The notes beneath the pieces are model-generated. The model saw only the letters and a program-made list of their open reading frames with translations, was not told the DNA's origin and did no database searches. A stretch of 64,000 bases of DNA from Chitinophagales bacterium (GTDB taxonomy: Bacteria; Bacteroidota; Bacteroidia; Chitinophagales; Chitinophagaceae), in assembly GCA_017303455.1 (NCBI GenBank), contig JAFLBM010000009.1, forward strand, positions 105,758 through 169,757, given 5' to 3'. A program made the position numbers and the translations under genes. This document shows positions 8,570 through 17,079 of the stretch, piece after piece (position 1 is the stretch's first letter; every line of letters begins with the position of its first letter).

Positions 8570-10495
8570 ATGGCAAAATGGTTCAAACGAAATAAAGACC
8601 CGCTGACAGCAGAGGAGCGAAATGACATTATTGAAAAGTCATCCAAACAGGTTGGCCCAGGTGTGTTTTATTCTACCATCATTGTAGTCACCTCATTCCT
8701 TCCAGTATTTCTGCTTACGGGTATGGAAGGCAAACTCTTTCACCCACTGGCATGGACAAAAACATTTATACTGCTGATTGATGCTTTCCTTGCTATTACG
8801 TTAACTCCTGTATTGATTTCCTTTTTTCTTAAAGGCAGATTGAAGCCAGAAAGCGCCAATCCCATAACAAGAACACTTGAAAGAATCTATACCCCCATCC
8901 TGAAATGGTGTTTAAAGTGGCGCAAAACTACCATTGCTGTAAATATTATTGCGCTGGCAACTGGCATCATGATGATGACAAGGCTTGGCTCTGAATTTAT
9001 GCCGCCGCTGGATGAAGGTTCGTTGCTTTTCATGCCTGTTACATTACCGGATGTTTCCAACTCAGAAGCAAAACGGCTGCTGCAGGTTCAGGATAAAATC
9101 ATTCGTACAGTCCCGGAAGTTTCACATGTATTGGGAAAAGCAGGCAGGGCAAATACGGCAACGGATAATTCGCCTATCAGTATGATTGAAACCATTATCC
9201 TGCTCAAGCCAAAAAATGAATGGAGGAAAGGCATGACGAAGGACGGTATCATCAATGAGTTGAATTCTAAAATGCAGATACCGGGTGTTACCAATGGATG
9301 GACGCAGCCCATCATCAACCGCATCAACATGCTGTCAACCGGTATCCGTACCGATGTAGGTTTGAAAGTATATGGACAAAATTTAGACAGCATTTATGCT
9401 TTTGCCCAAACCATCAAGAAGCAACTGGAGGGGATTGATGGGGTGAAAGATTTATATGTGGAACCCATCACTGGTGGTAAGTATGTCGACATTGTCATCA
9501 AGCGGGAAGAAATCGGACGCTATGGGTTAAGTGTGGATGATGTAAACACTGTTGTAGAAAGTGCTTTGGGAGGGATGAAGTTGACTACCACAATTGAAGG
9601 ACGGCAGCGGTTTTCGGTAAATGCACGGTATGGCCAGGATTTTCGGAACAACCTGGAAGCATTAAAACGCTTACAGGTACAGACAATGGACTTTGGCCCT
9701 GTTCCTTTGGAAGCGGTAGCCGATATAAAACTGAGCGATGGCCCTCCGATGATCAATTCAGAAAATGCCATGCTCCGGGGAACAGTGTTGTTTAATGTTC
9801 GTGAAAGAGATTTAGGCAGTACCGTTAAGGAAGCACAGGAACGACTCAATCAGATGATTACAAAACTCCCCAAGGGTTATTTTCTGGAATGGAGCGGTCA
9901 ATGGGAAAACCAGATAAGGGCCAACCGTACCCTGAAAATGATTTTGCCAATAGTAATCATTATCATTTTCATGGTTTTGTATTTCACCTATCATTCATTT
10001 AAAGAAGCAGCCACTACCATGATAACGGTTCCTTTTGCTTTAATTGGTGGTGTATTCATGGTATATTTCTATGGTATTAATTTATCGGTAGCTGTAGCTG
10101 TTGGTTTTATTGCCTTATTCGGTATGGCTATTGAGACAGCCATGCTGATGACCATCTACCTCAATGAAGCCATGAACAATATGGTGGCAAAACATGGCAA
10201 TTCAAAAGCAACATTAACACCCGCCATTATAAGGGAATTTGTAATTGAAGGCTCTGCAAAAAGGCTAAGACCCAAACTCATGACAGTGTCTGTTGGTTTA
10301 TTTGGCCTCATACCAATCCTTTGGGCAACAGGTGTAGGGAGTGATATTATGCGTCCCATCACCATCCCCTTAATCGGCGGTACTATTTCATCCACCATTT
10401 ATGTATTACTCATTACCCCTGTCATTTTTGAAATGATTAAGGAAAGAGAATTAAAACGTAAAGGTAAAATTGAATTAATAGATGTTAAAGAGTAA
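8570..10495 (+). CDS. cusA: CusA/CzcA heavy-metal RND pump, C-terminal half
   Basis: A 641-residue C-terminal part, starting at an ATG two bases after the first half stops. It begins MAKWFKRNKDPLTAEER, a soluble loop, and enters the conserved region at SSKQVGPGVFYSTIIVVTSF. It has transmembrane helices 5-12 and the second porter domain. The other proton-relay residues are present as E522 (GMAIETAML) and K569 (RLRPKLM). The two frames share only about 5 open bases (8561-8565), so one small indel there would join them. It is either a genuinely split pump made by coupled translation or a frameshift in one gene. It overlaps the channel gene by 14 bases. Confidence 0.85.
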   Translation: MAKWFKRNKDPLTAEERNDIIEKSSKQVGPGVFYSTIIVVTSFLPVFLLTGMEGKLFHPLAWTKTFILLIDAFLAITLTPVLISFFLKGRLKPESANPITRTLERIYTPILKWCLKWRKTTIAVNIIALATGIMMMTRLGSEFMPPLDEGSLLFMPVTLPDVSNSEAKRLLQVQDKIIRTVPEVSHVLGKAGRANTATDNSPISMIETIILLKPKNEWRKGMTKDGIINELNSKMQIPGVTNGWTQPIINRINMLSTGIRTDVGLKVYGQNLDSIYAFAQTIKKQLEGIDGVKDLYVEPITGGKYVDIVIKREEIGRYGLSVDDVNTVVESALGGMKLTTTIEGRQRFSVNARYGQDFRNNLEALKRLQVQTMDFGPVPLEAVADIKLSDGPPMINSENAMLRGTVLFNVRERDLGSTVKEAQERLNQMITKLPKGYFLEWSGQWENQIRANRTLKMILPIVIIIIFMVLYFTYHSFKEAATTMITVPFALIGGVFMVYFYGINLSVAVAVGFIALFGMAIETAMLMTIYLNEAMNNMVAKHGNSKATLTPAIIREFVIEGSAKRLRPKLMTVSVGLFGLIPILWATGVGSDIMRPITIPLIGGTISSTIYVLLITPVIFEMIKERELKRKGKIELIDVKE

Positions 10496-11741
10496 ACAAA
10501 TACTGTTATCATTAGCGGTCATGCTAATGGTTGCAACAGACACCCGGGCACAAACAATGGGGCTGGAAACTATTATAGACAGCATCAAATCATCACATCC
10601 CGTGGTGAAGATGTATGACAATGAAATCCGCTCCATGGATGAAGCAGCCAAGGGTGCAAGAAGCTGGATGCCGCCGCAGGTAGGCATTGGACAGTTTATG
10701 ACCCCTTATGATGTGCGTCTTTGGCACCGGGAAGGTGATATACCGGGCATGGGTTCTGTCATGTTCTCCGGCGAGCAGATGTTTCCCAACCGGAAAAAGC
10801 TGGATGCCGATGAACGGTATATGAAAGCGATGTCATCTGTAGAAAAGGAAAAAAAGAATGCAACGCTCAATGAATTAATCAATGACGCCAAGCAGTTTTA
10901 CTATGAATGGATAATTCTGAAAAAGAAACTTGTGATACTGGTTGAGAATGAGAAGATACTTGATTTTATGATTAAGAATGCGGAGATACGATACAAAAAC
11001 GGGCTGGAGAAAATAAGTGCTTACTACAAAGCAAAAGCGGCCTTGGGCGATGTAAAGAATATGCAGCTCATGTTTGAAAGTGATATAAAAGAAAAACGTA
11101 TTCGCCTTAACGCCCTGATGGGCAGAAATGCGATGATTGTTTTTGATATTGATACAACGTACACACTGAACGATTATTCATCTATCGTTTTTGACAGTAG
11201 CCTGTTCTATACCAGCAGAAGCGACCTGAAATCATTAGAGCAGGAAATCAATCTTACCCGATTGAAGCAGGAAACAGAAAAGGCTGCACTAAAACCACAA
11301 TTTGGTATCCGGTATGATAATATGATAGGCTTTGGCGGCCAACCGATGCAATATACTATCATGGGTATGGTACGGATTCCGATGGCAAAATGGTCTTCAA
11401 AAATGAATAAGGCCAATATTGAAAGCCTGAAATGGAAAACCTATGCCATCCAGTCACAAAAAGAAATGATGGTGAATGAATACAGCGGCATGGCGTATGG
11501 TATGCGGAATGAGCTTGATTTAAAGAGAAAGCAGTTGAAACTTTATGAAGAAAGTATCATCCCGGCATTACGCAATAACTATAAAACCATGCAGTTGGGT
11601 TATGAACAGAACACAGAAGAGTTATTTATGTTATATGATGCATGGGAAATCTTGAACATGAAACAACTGGAATTTGTGGAGTTGTTAAACCAGGCATTGC
11701 GGCTTCAGGTAACTATTGAAAGAATCATTGAAAAAAATTAA
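10482..11741 (+). CDS. TolC-family outer membrane channel of the metal efflux system
   Basis: A 419-residue protein with a Sec signal (LAVMLMVATDTRAQ) and two long helical halves typical of TolC/OEP proteins: SHPVVKMYDNEIRSMDEAAKG in the first repeat, and the second ending NTEELFMLYDAWEILNMKQ. No lipobox cysteine is visible, unlike E. coli CusC. It should form the outer-membrane exit duct for the CusA pump via the CusB-like adaptors. It is slightly short for the family (usually 420-480). Its ATG lies inside the end of cusA, so translation is probably coupled. Confidence 0.8.
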   Translation: MLKSKQILLSLAVMLMVATDTRAQTMGLETIIDSIKSSHPVVKMYDNEIRSMDEAAKGARSWMPPQVGIGQFMTPYDVRLWHREGDIPGMGSVMFSGEQMFPNRKKLDADERYMKAMSSVEKEKKNATLNELINDAKQFYYEWIILKKKLVILVENEKILDFMIKNAEIRYKNGLEKISAYYKAKAALGDVKNMQLMFESDIKEKRIRLNALMGRNAMIVFDIDTTYTLNDYSSIVFDSSLFYTSRSDLKSLEQEINLTRLKQETEKAALKPQFGIRYDNMIGFGGQPMQYTIMGMVRIPMAKWSSKMNKANIESLKWKTYAIQSQKEMMVNEYSGMAYGMRNELDLKRKQLKLYEESIIPALRNNYKTMQLGYEQNTEELFMLYDAWEILNMKQLEFVELLNQALRLQVTIERIIEKN

Positions 11742-11752
11742 ATCTTTTCAAT

Positions 11753-13255
11753 ATGCAAAGAAGAAACTTTTTAAAACTATCGGGGTTGAGTGCTGGAGCA
11801 GTAGTAACCGGCGGTTCCCTTACAGGGTTTTTGGTGAGTTGCAGTGGCTGTAAAAAAGAACATCACATGGGCTTGATGACGGAACCCGTAATGGTAACGG
11901 AAGGCGATTTTTCAAGACTTCTTTCATTCCCATCTCAGGTTGCAGCCAATCACACACTGACAGCACAGGCAACGATGGCAAATTTGAAGGGAACAACTAT
12001 TCCAGTGTTAGGCTATCAACCTAACAGTTTGTTAGGCCCGACGTTCCGGTTAAATAATGGAAATGCTGTGAATATTCTTTTGCAGAATAATTTGTCTGAG
12101 CATACTAATATTCACTGGCATGGCTTAAAAATACCTGCATTGATGGATGGTCACCCTGATCAGTTAGCCAATGCAGGGGGAACATTTCGTTACCAGTTTA
12201 CCATAAATCAAAGAGCAGGTTTAAGCTGGTATCATCCGCATCCGCATGAACACACAGGCAAGCAGGTTTTCCAGGGATTGGCTGGGCTATTTATTATTAA
12301 TGATGCTGAAGAAGCTGCACTGAATCTCCCATCTGCACAATATGAAATACCATTGGTAATACAGGATAAGAGAATCACCAATAACGGCATCACTTATAAT
12401 CCTTCTATGGAAGAAGTAATGGCTGGCTATATGGGTGAATCAATTGTCGTCAATGGTGTTTATTCACCTTATACCGAAGTGGAAACCCGCTTCTATCGTT
12501 TGCGTATTCTCAACGGTTCTAATGCAAGAGTGTATAATCTATCATTCAGTAACAATGCTGACATGATAGTTATTGGAAATGACGGAGGCCTGTTGAAAAA
12601 TCCGGTAACTGTTAAGGAAATTATGATTGCACCCGGCGAAAGACTGGATGTACTGATAAACTTTAGTGGCGTAACGGTCGGTACTGAACTATTTTTAGTA
12701 AGTAAAGAGTTCGCACATGGTGGCGATGCGCAGGGCAAACAATCTTTCAGGATAATGAAGTTTAAAGTTGCCGTAGCTGTTACAGATCCGTTTGCTGTTC
12801 CGGCAAATCTTTCAGCTATCAATACAATTCCTGCTTCTTCGTCAGTTAAGACGAGAGCATTCGAAATTTCTAATGCAATGGAACATCATGGCTACTCCAT
12901 GAATGATGGTATGCAAATGCGGCACCGCATTAACGGTAAATTATTTGACAGCAATCGTATTGATGAAAATGTTGCTGCCAATACCAATGAAATATGGGTT
13001 TTTGACAACAGCAAAGGAGATGAACCACACCCCATGCACCTGCATGGAGTATTTTTCCAGGTGCTGGACAGAACAGGTGGCAGGGGAACCAGAATAGCTT
13101 CAGAAAACGGATGGAAAGATACCGTACTGGTAATGCCGGGCGAAACAGTAAGAGTTCTTGTTCCATTTGAAAGCAATACCGGAAAGTTTGTATTTCATTG
13201 TCATAACCTGGAGCATGAAGACGATGGAATGATGTTACAGTATCAGTTAAGTTAA
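11753..13255 (+). CDS. Multicopper oxidase (CueO/CopA-like), Tat substrate
   Basis: A 500-residue cupredoxin-repeat oxidase. The N-terminus has a twin-arginine signal (QRRNFLKLSG) that runs into a lipobox-like LVSC, so it may be exported folded and then lipid-anchored. All four copper motifs are visible: H121-W-H123-G, WYHPHPHEH, H426-P-M-H-L-H-G and H482-C-H-N-L-E-H488-E-D-D-G-M493. The last has the type 1 copper cysteine and an axial Met. A likely role is oxidation of Cu(I) to the less toxic Cu(II) in the periplasm. It sits between the efflux channel and the adaptors, 11 bases after the former. Confidence 0.9.
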   Translation: MQRRNFLKLSGLSAGAVVTGGSLTGFLVSCSGCKKEHHMGLMTEPVMVTEGDFSRLLSFPSQVAANHTLTAQATMANLKGTTIPVLGYQPNSLLGPTFRLNNGNAVNILLQNNLSEHTNIHWHGLKIPALMDGHPDQLANAGGTFRYQFTINQRAGLSWYHPHPHEHTGKQVFQGLAGLFIINDAEEAALNLPSAQYEIPLVIQDKRITNNGITYNPSMEEVMAGYMGESIVVNGVYSPYTEVETRFYRLRILNGSNARVYNLSFSNNADMIVIGNDGGLLKNPVTVKEIMIAPGERLDVLINFSGVTVGTELFLVSKEFAHGGDAQGKQSFRIMKFKVAVAVTDPFAVPANLSAINTIPASSSVKTRAFEISNAMEHHGYSMNDGMQMRHRINGKLFDSNRIDENVAANTNEIWVFDNSKGDEPHPMHLHGVFFQVLDRTGGRGTRIASENGWKDTVLVMPGETVRVLVPFESNTGKFVFHCHNLEHEDDGMMLQYQLS

Positions 13256-13267
13256 CCAGAAGATACA

Positions 13268-14632
13268 ATGAAGAAGATATACTTATTTAGCATCCTTGCA
13301 TTGATTGTTGCACTTGTTGCCTGTAACAATGATAAAGTTTCACATGCAGATCATCAGACAACTGCAACAAAGGAAATGTACACCTGCCCCATGCCGGAAG
13401 ATTCTGTCTTCAGTGATAAGCCCGGAACCTGTCCTAAATGCGGAATGGGTTTGGTGAAAATGGAGAGCCATAATCATGAACAGGAAAAGGTTGTATACAC
13501 CTGTCCTATGCACCCTGAAGTAATAAAAGACGAGCCAGGTGCCTGTCCAATCTGCGGAATGGATTTGGTGAAGAAAGAAACCGGCAATAAAAAAGTTGAA
13601 GATATTGAAATGGAGTCTTTATTAAAACCAACAAATGAGTTTGTCATATCCTCTATTCCTGTCACCACCATTGAAAAGAGAGGAGAACAAATTGAGATTG
13701 AGGCTTTAGGCAATATTGCCTATGATACAAGGCAGGTAGGGAGTATTTCGGCAAGGGTTTCAGGCAGAATTGAAAAGCTCTATGTTCGTTACCGCTACCA
13801 AAAAATCAGCAAGGGGCAACAGATATTGGATATTTACAGCCCTGAACTACTTACAGCACAGCAGAATCTGTTATTCCTTTTAAAGAATGACGCAGATAAC
13901 ACGGCATTTATTGAAGCGGCTAAAGAAAAGCTGCTGTTATTAGGTATGAGTAACGAACAGTTAAAACAGGTAATAAAGACAGGACAGCCATCATTAACAA
14001 TAGCTGTGTACAGTAATTACAGCGGACATATACATGAAACTGCCAACGTCGGTGGAATGAATACTGATCCCGGCAATATGAAAGATATTTCCCTTATTAC
14101 TGAGGAACTGGCATTGAAAGAAGGAATGTATGTACAGAAAGGGCAATCTGTTTTTTCTGTGTTCAATCCGGACAGGGCCTGGGCTGTATTAAATATCTAT
14201 GGAGAAAATCAATCGCTGGTACAAAAGGGAAACACGGTACGGATAGTACCCGAAACTGCACCGGGTAAGGATTTCCGGGCAAGTATTGATTTCCTTGAAC
14301 CCTTTTACCGTAAAGAAAGCAAAACATTGACAGCAAGAGTATATTTCAATAACAGTGTTTTAAAAATCCCTGTTGGCAGCCAAGTGAGAGCAACCGTTTT
14401 CGGAAATACTAAAGAAGCTTATTGGTTACCAAAAGAAGCTGTGCTATCGTTGGGGTTAGATAAAGTAGTGTTTCAAAAATCAGATAGGGGTTTTAAAGCG
14501 AAGAAGATAAGTACCGGAATTGCTCATGAAAAGCATATACAGGTGCTTAACGGGTTAACAACGACAGATTCTGTAGCAGTCAATGCACAATTTCTGATGG
14601 ACAGCGAAAGTTTCATAAAAGTAAAAAACTGA
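13268..14632 (+). CDS. CusB-like periplasmic adaptor with two metal-binding domains
   Basis: A 454-residue lipoprotein (lipobox LVAC near residue 18). Two heavy-metal-binding domains come first: YTCPMPED with CPKCGMGLV and YTCPMHPEV with CPICGMDLV. Then follow the adaptor's barrel-sandwich, hairpin and beta-barrel domains ([47 protein letters not shown]). It should bridge CusA and the TolC-like channel and may deliver metal to the pump. A second adaptor gene follows 2 bases after its stop. Confidence 0.88.
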   Translation: MKKIYLFSILALIVALVACNNDKVSHADHQTTATKEMYTCPMPEDSVFSDKPGTCPKCGMGLVKMESHNHEQEKVVYTCPMHPEVIKDEPGACPICGMDLVKKETGNKKVEDIEMESLLKPTNEFVISSIPVTTIEKRGEQIEIEALGNIAYDTRQVGSISARVSGRIEKLYVRYRYQKISKGQQILDIYSPELLTAQQNLLFLLKNDADNTAFIEAAKEKLLLLGMSNEQLKQVIKTGQPSLTIAVYSNYSGHIHETANVGGMNTDPGNMKDISLITEELALKEGMYVQKGQSVFSVFNPDRAWAVLNIYGENQSLVQKGNTVRIVPETAPGKDFRASIDFLEPFYRKESKTLTARVYFNNSVLKIPVGSQVRATVFGNTKEAYWLPKEAVLSLGLDKVVFQKSDRGFKAKKISTGIAHEKHIQVLNGLTTTDSVAVNAQFLMDSESFIKVKN

Positions 14633-14634
14633 TT

Positions 14635-15831
14635 ATGCGGTATATCACTATTATCACATTTCTATTATTTGTACTGGCATCCTGCAAGAATAAAAATAAA
14701 ATTGCAGCAGACCCCGACATTTATTATACCTGTTCTATGGACCCGCAGGTGGTGGAATACAAACCGGGTAAATGCCCCATTTGCAAAATGGACTTAACCC
14801 CGGTGAAGAAAAAGAACGGAGAGAATAAGGACGAATTGCAACTAAGCGAACAGCAAATTCAATTAGGAAATATCAAGACAGATACTATCAGGAATGGAGC
14901 AATTGGCGACCAGTTGGTTTTAACAGCCACATTGAATTTTGACCAGATGAAAACAACTTCCGTAAGTTCCAGGGTAATGGGCAGGGTGGAGCGATTGTTT
15001 TATAAGAATATGGGTGATTATGTTAAGACAGGCTCACCACTATATGAGATATACAGCGAAGATTTAAACAATGCCAAACAGGAGTATATATTAGCATTGG
15101 ACAAGAAAAAGACATTTGCTGCTGAAACGGTTATTGACTTTGACCAGTTGATACAGAGTGCCAGAAACAAACTATTGCTTTGGGGTTTAAATGAAACACA
15201 GATAACAGCATTGGCACAGTCAAAAAAAACATCATCGACTACTACATTTTACAGTACAGCAGGCGGCTATATTACTCAGCTTGACATTCGGGAAGGTGAT
15301 TATGTTATGGAAGGCGGCACGATTGTAAAACTGGCTGATCTTTCCACACTGTGGGCCGAAGCACAAGTTTATACATCGCAAATGGCAGAAATAAACACCA
15401 GCAGCATGGCTGTCGTTCAGTTGCCTGATTTTGACAATAAAGAAATCAAAGGAAGGATTGAATTTGTAAACCCGGAGATCAATCCTGATACAAGAATCAA
15501 TCTTATCCGGATCTCCATCCCAAATCCGGGCAACCAGTTAAAGCCAGGTATGCCTGCTTATGTAGTACTGAAAAGTCCGCAGCGCAACACATTAACCCTG
15601 CCAATTGATGCGGTCATCCGGGATGGCAAAGGGGCAACTGTATGGGTGGAGACCGGGAAAAACACATTTAAAAGCGTAATGGTGCAGGCGGGTCTGGAAA
15701 GCGGTGATAGAATTGAAATTAGATCTGGTTTAAAAGAAGGGGATATAGTTGTGTTAACCGGTGCATATTTGCTCCACAGCGAATATGTATTTAAAAAAGG
15801 CGCAGACCCTATGGCGGCGCATAATCACTAA
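14635..15831 (+). CDS. Second CusB-like periplasmic adaptor with one metal-binding domain
   Basis: A 398-residue lipoprotein (lipobox LASC) with a single heavy-metal-binding domain (YYTCSMDPQ with CPICKMDLT; the usual CGM is here CKM). The adaptor domains follow: VMGRVERLFYKNMGDYV, a hairpin, and EGDYVMEGGTIVKLADL with VNPEINPDTRINLIRI. It differs clearly from the adaptor just upstream, so the two are old paralogues rather than a recent duplication. Having two adaptors suggests a mixed adaptor ring around one pump. The C-terminus is His-rich (AAHNH). Confidence 0.87.
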   Translation: MRYITIITFLLFVLASCKNKNKIAADPDIYYTCSMDPQVVEYKPGKCPICKMDLTPVKKKNGENKDELQLSEQQIQLGNIKTDTIRNGAIGDQLVLTATLNFDQMKTTSVSSRVMGRVERLFYKNMGDYVKTGSPLYEIYSEDLNNAKQEYILALDKKKTFAAETVIDFDQLIQSARNKLLLWGLNETQITALAQSKKTSSTTTFYSTAGGYITQLDIREGDYVMEGGTIVKLADLSTLWAEAQVYTSQMAEINTSSMAVVQLPDFDNKEIKGRIEFVNPEINPDTRINLIRISIPNPGNQLKPGMPAYVVLKSPQRNTLTLPIDAVIRDGKGATVWVETGKNTFKSVMVQAGLESGDRIEIRSGLKEGDIVVLTGAYLLHSEYVFKKGADPMAAHNH

Positions 15832-15845
15832 TTAATGGCTTCGTT

Positions 15846-16496
15846 ATGACTAATGCAAAATATGTATCAGCATTAAGGTTTACATGGCTTACACCGCTAT
15901 ATGATTTTTTTGTCGGCATCACTATGCCTGAAAAAAAGATTAAGCAAGCATTGATAAATACATCATTTCTCACTGATTATGCTACAGTACTTGATTTTGG
16001 ATGCGGAACAGCCACACTTACTATCATGGCAAAAGAGCACAGGCCTTCAATCAATATAACCGGGATTGATATAGATAAAACGATATTAAAAAATGCAACT
16101 GACAAAATCGGGCTGAAAAAACTGGATATTAGACTTATCGCTTATGATGGAGAAAAACTTCCTTTTTTGGATGCCAGTTTTGACCGAATTATTTCCTGCC
16201 TGGTTTTTCATCATTTAGAAAGCCCTGTCAAGCAAAAAATACTGGCGGAATTATACAGGGTAACTAAAGCAGGCGGCCAGTTGATTATTGCTGATTTTGG
16301 CCGTTCAGGCTCATGGTTTCAACGGATGTTATTTAATTTAATCCGTGGCTTAGATGGATTTAAGCCGACTGAAGCCAATGCAAAGGGTTTAATGCCTTTT
16401 ATGATAAGCAGTGCAGGGTTTAACTATTCCGGAATAAAGCAAAGATTTAAAACAGTATTCGGCGAGGTTCAACTATTCAAAGCAATAAAACTATAA
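15846..16496 (+). CDS. Class I SAM-dependent methyltransferase
   Basis: A 216-residue protein with the Rossmann methyltransferase motifs: VLDFGCGTATLTIMA (motif I), GIDIDKTIL (motif II, acidic ribose-binding end), AYDGEKLPF and ISCLVFHHLE. The UbiE-like pattern suggests a small-molecule substrate, but none can be named. No membrane segment or signal is seen, so it is cytosolic. It lies 14 bases after the second adaptor and 6 before the DUF2911 gene, inside the metal operon. A role in metal or metalloid methylation is possible, though I see no ArsM-type cysteine set. Confidence 0.75.
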   Translation: MTNAKYVSALRFTWLTPLYDFFVGITMPEKKIKQALINTSFLTDYATVLDFGCGTATLTIMAKEHRPSINITGIDIDKTILKNATDKIGLKKLDIRLIAYDGEKLPFLDASFDRIISCLVFHHLESPVKQKILAELYRVTKAGGQLIIADFGRSGSWFQRMLFNLIRGLDGFKPTEANAKGLMPFMISSAGFNYSGIKQRFKTVFGEVQLFKAIKL

Positions 16497-16502
16497 TAAA
16501 TT

Positions 16503-17075
16503 ATGAAGAAGTCGTTTGTAACTGCAATTGTATCCGTTATCTTTTTTCTGATTTATACCACAGCCGCTGCTCAGAAATCAGAAGAAGTTTGTTATAACCC
16601 GAATTTAATAAAAGATACAACCAAGAAAAGCATTAAGTCAATGGCTTATGCCCTCGTTAATGGGGATAGTATTAAAATCAATTACCATTCGCCGGGTGTT
16701 CGTAAAAGAATTATTTGGGGTGGCCTGGTTCCTTTTGATGAAGTGTGGGTAACCGGTGCCCATGATGCAACAACACTGGAAATGCCTAAGGCTTTTGTTG
16801 TAAACGGAAAGGAAATGCCAGCAGGAAAGTATGCTTTCTTCACTATTCCCGGCGAGAAGGAATGGACGATTATTATTAACAAACATTGGAAACAGCATCT
16901 TGCATCAGAATATGATGAAAAAGATGATATAGTACGTGTAAAAGTAAAGTCATCAACAATCGAACATACAGAACGATTGCAGTATTTTATAGAAGCCGGA
17001 AAGACTAATACCGGAAAAATTGCAGTAGCCTGGGAGAAGATTAAAGTTGAGTTTCCTTTTATCATTAAAAACTAA
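16503..17075 (+). CDS. DUF2911 secreted protein
   Basis: A 190-residue protein with a signal peptide (FLIYTTAAAQ) followed by a full DUF2911 domain: INYHSPGVRKRIIWGGLVPF, DEVWVTGAHDATTLEM, AGKYAFFTIPGEKEWTIIIN. Proteins of this family are common in Bacteroidota and have no established biochemical role. The stop codon is 4 bases before the ATG chosen for the ATPase gene, so the two are tightly linked. Its link to metal handling is only by position. Confidence 0.8.
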   Translation: MKKSFVTAIVSVIFFLIYTTAAAQKSEEVCYNPNLIKDTTKKSIKSMAYALVNGDSIKINYHSPGVRKRIIWGGLVPFDEVWVTGAHDATTLEMPKAFVVNGKEMPAGKYAFFTIPGEKEWTIIINKHWKQHLASEYDEKDDIVRVKVKSSTIEHTERLQYFIEAGKTNTGKIAVAWEKIKVEFPFIIKN

Positions 17076-17079
17076 GGGT

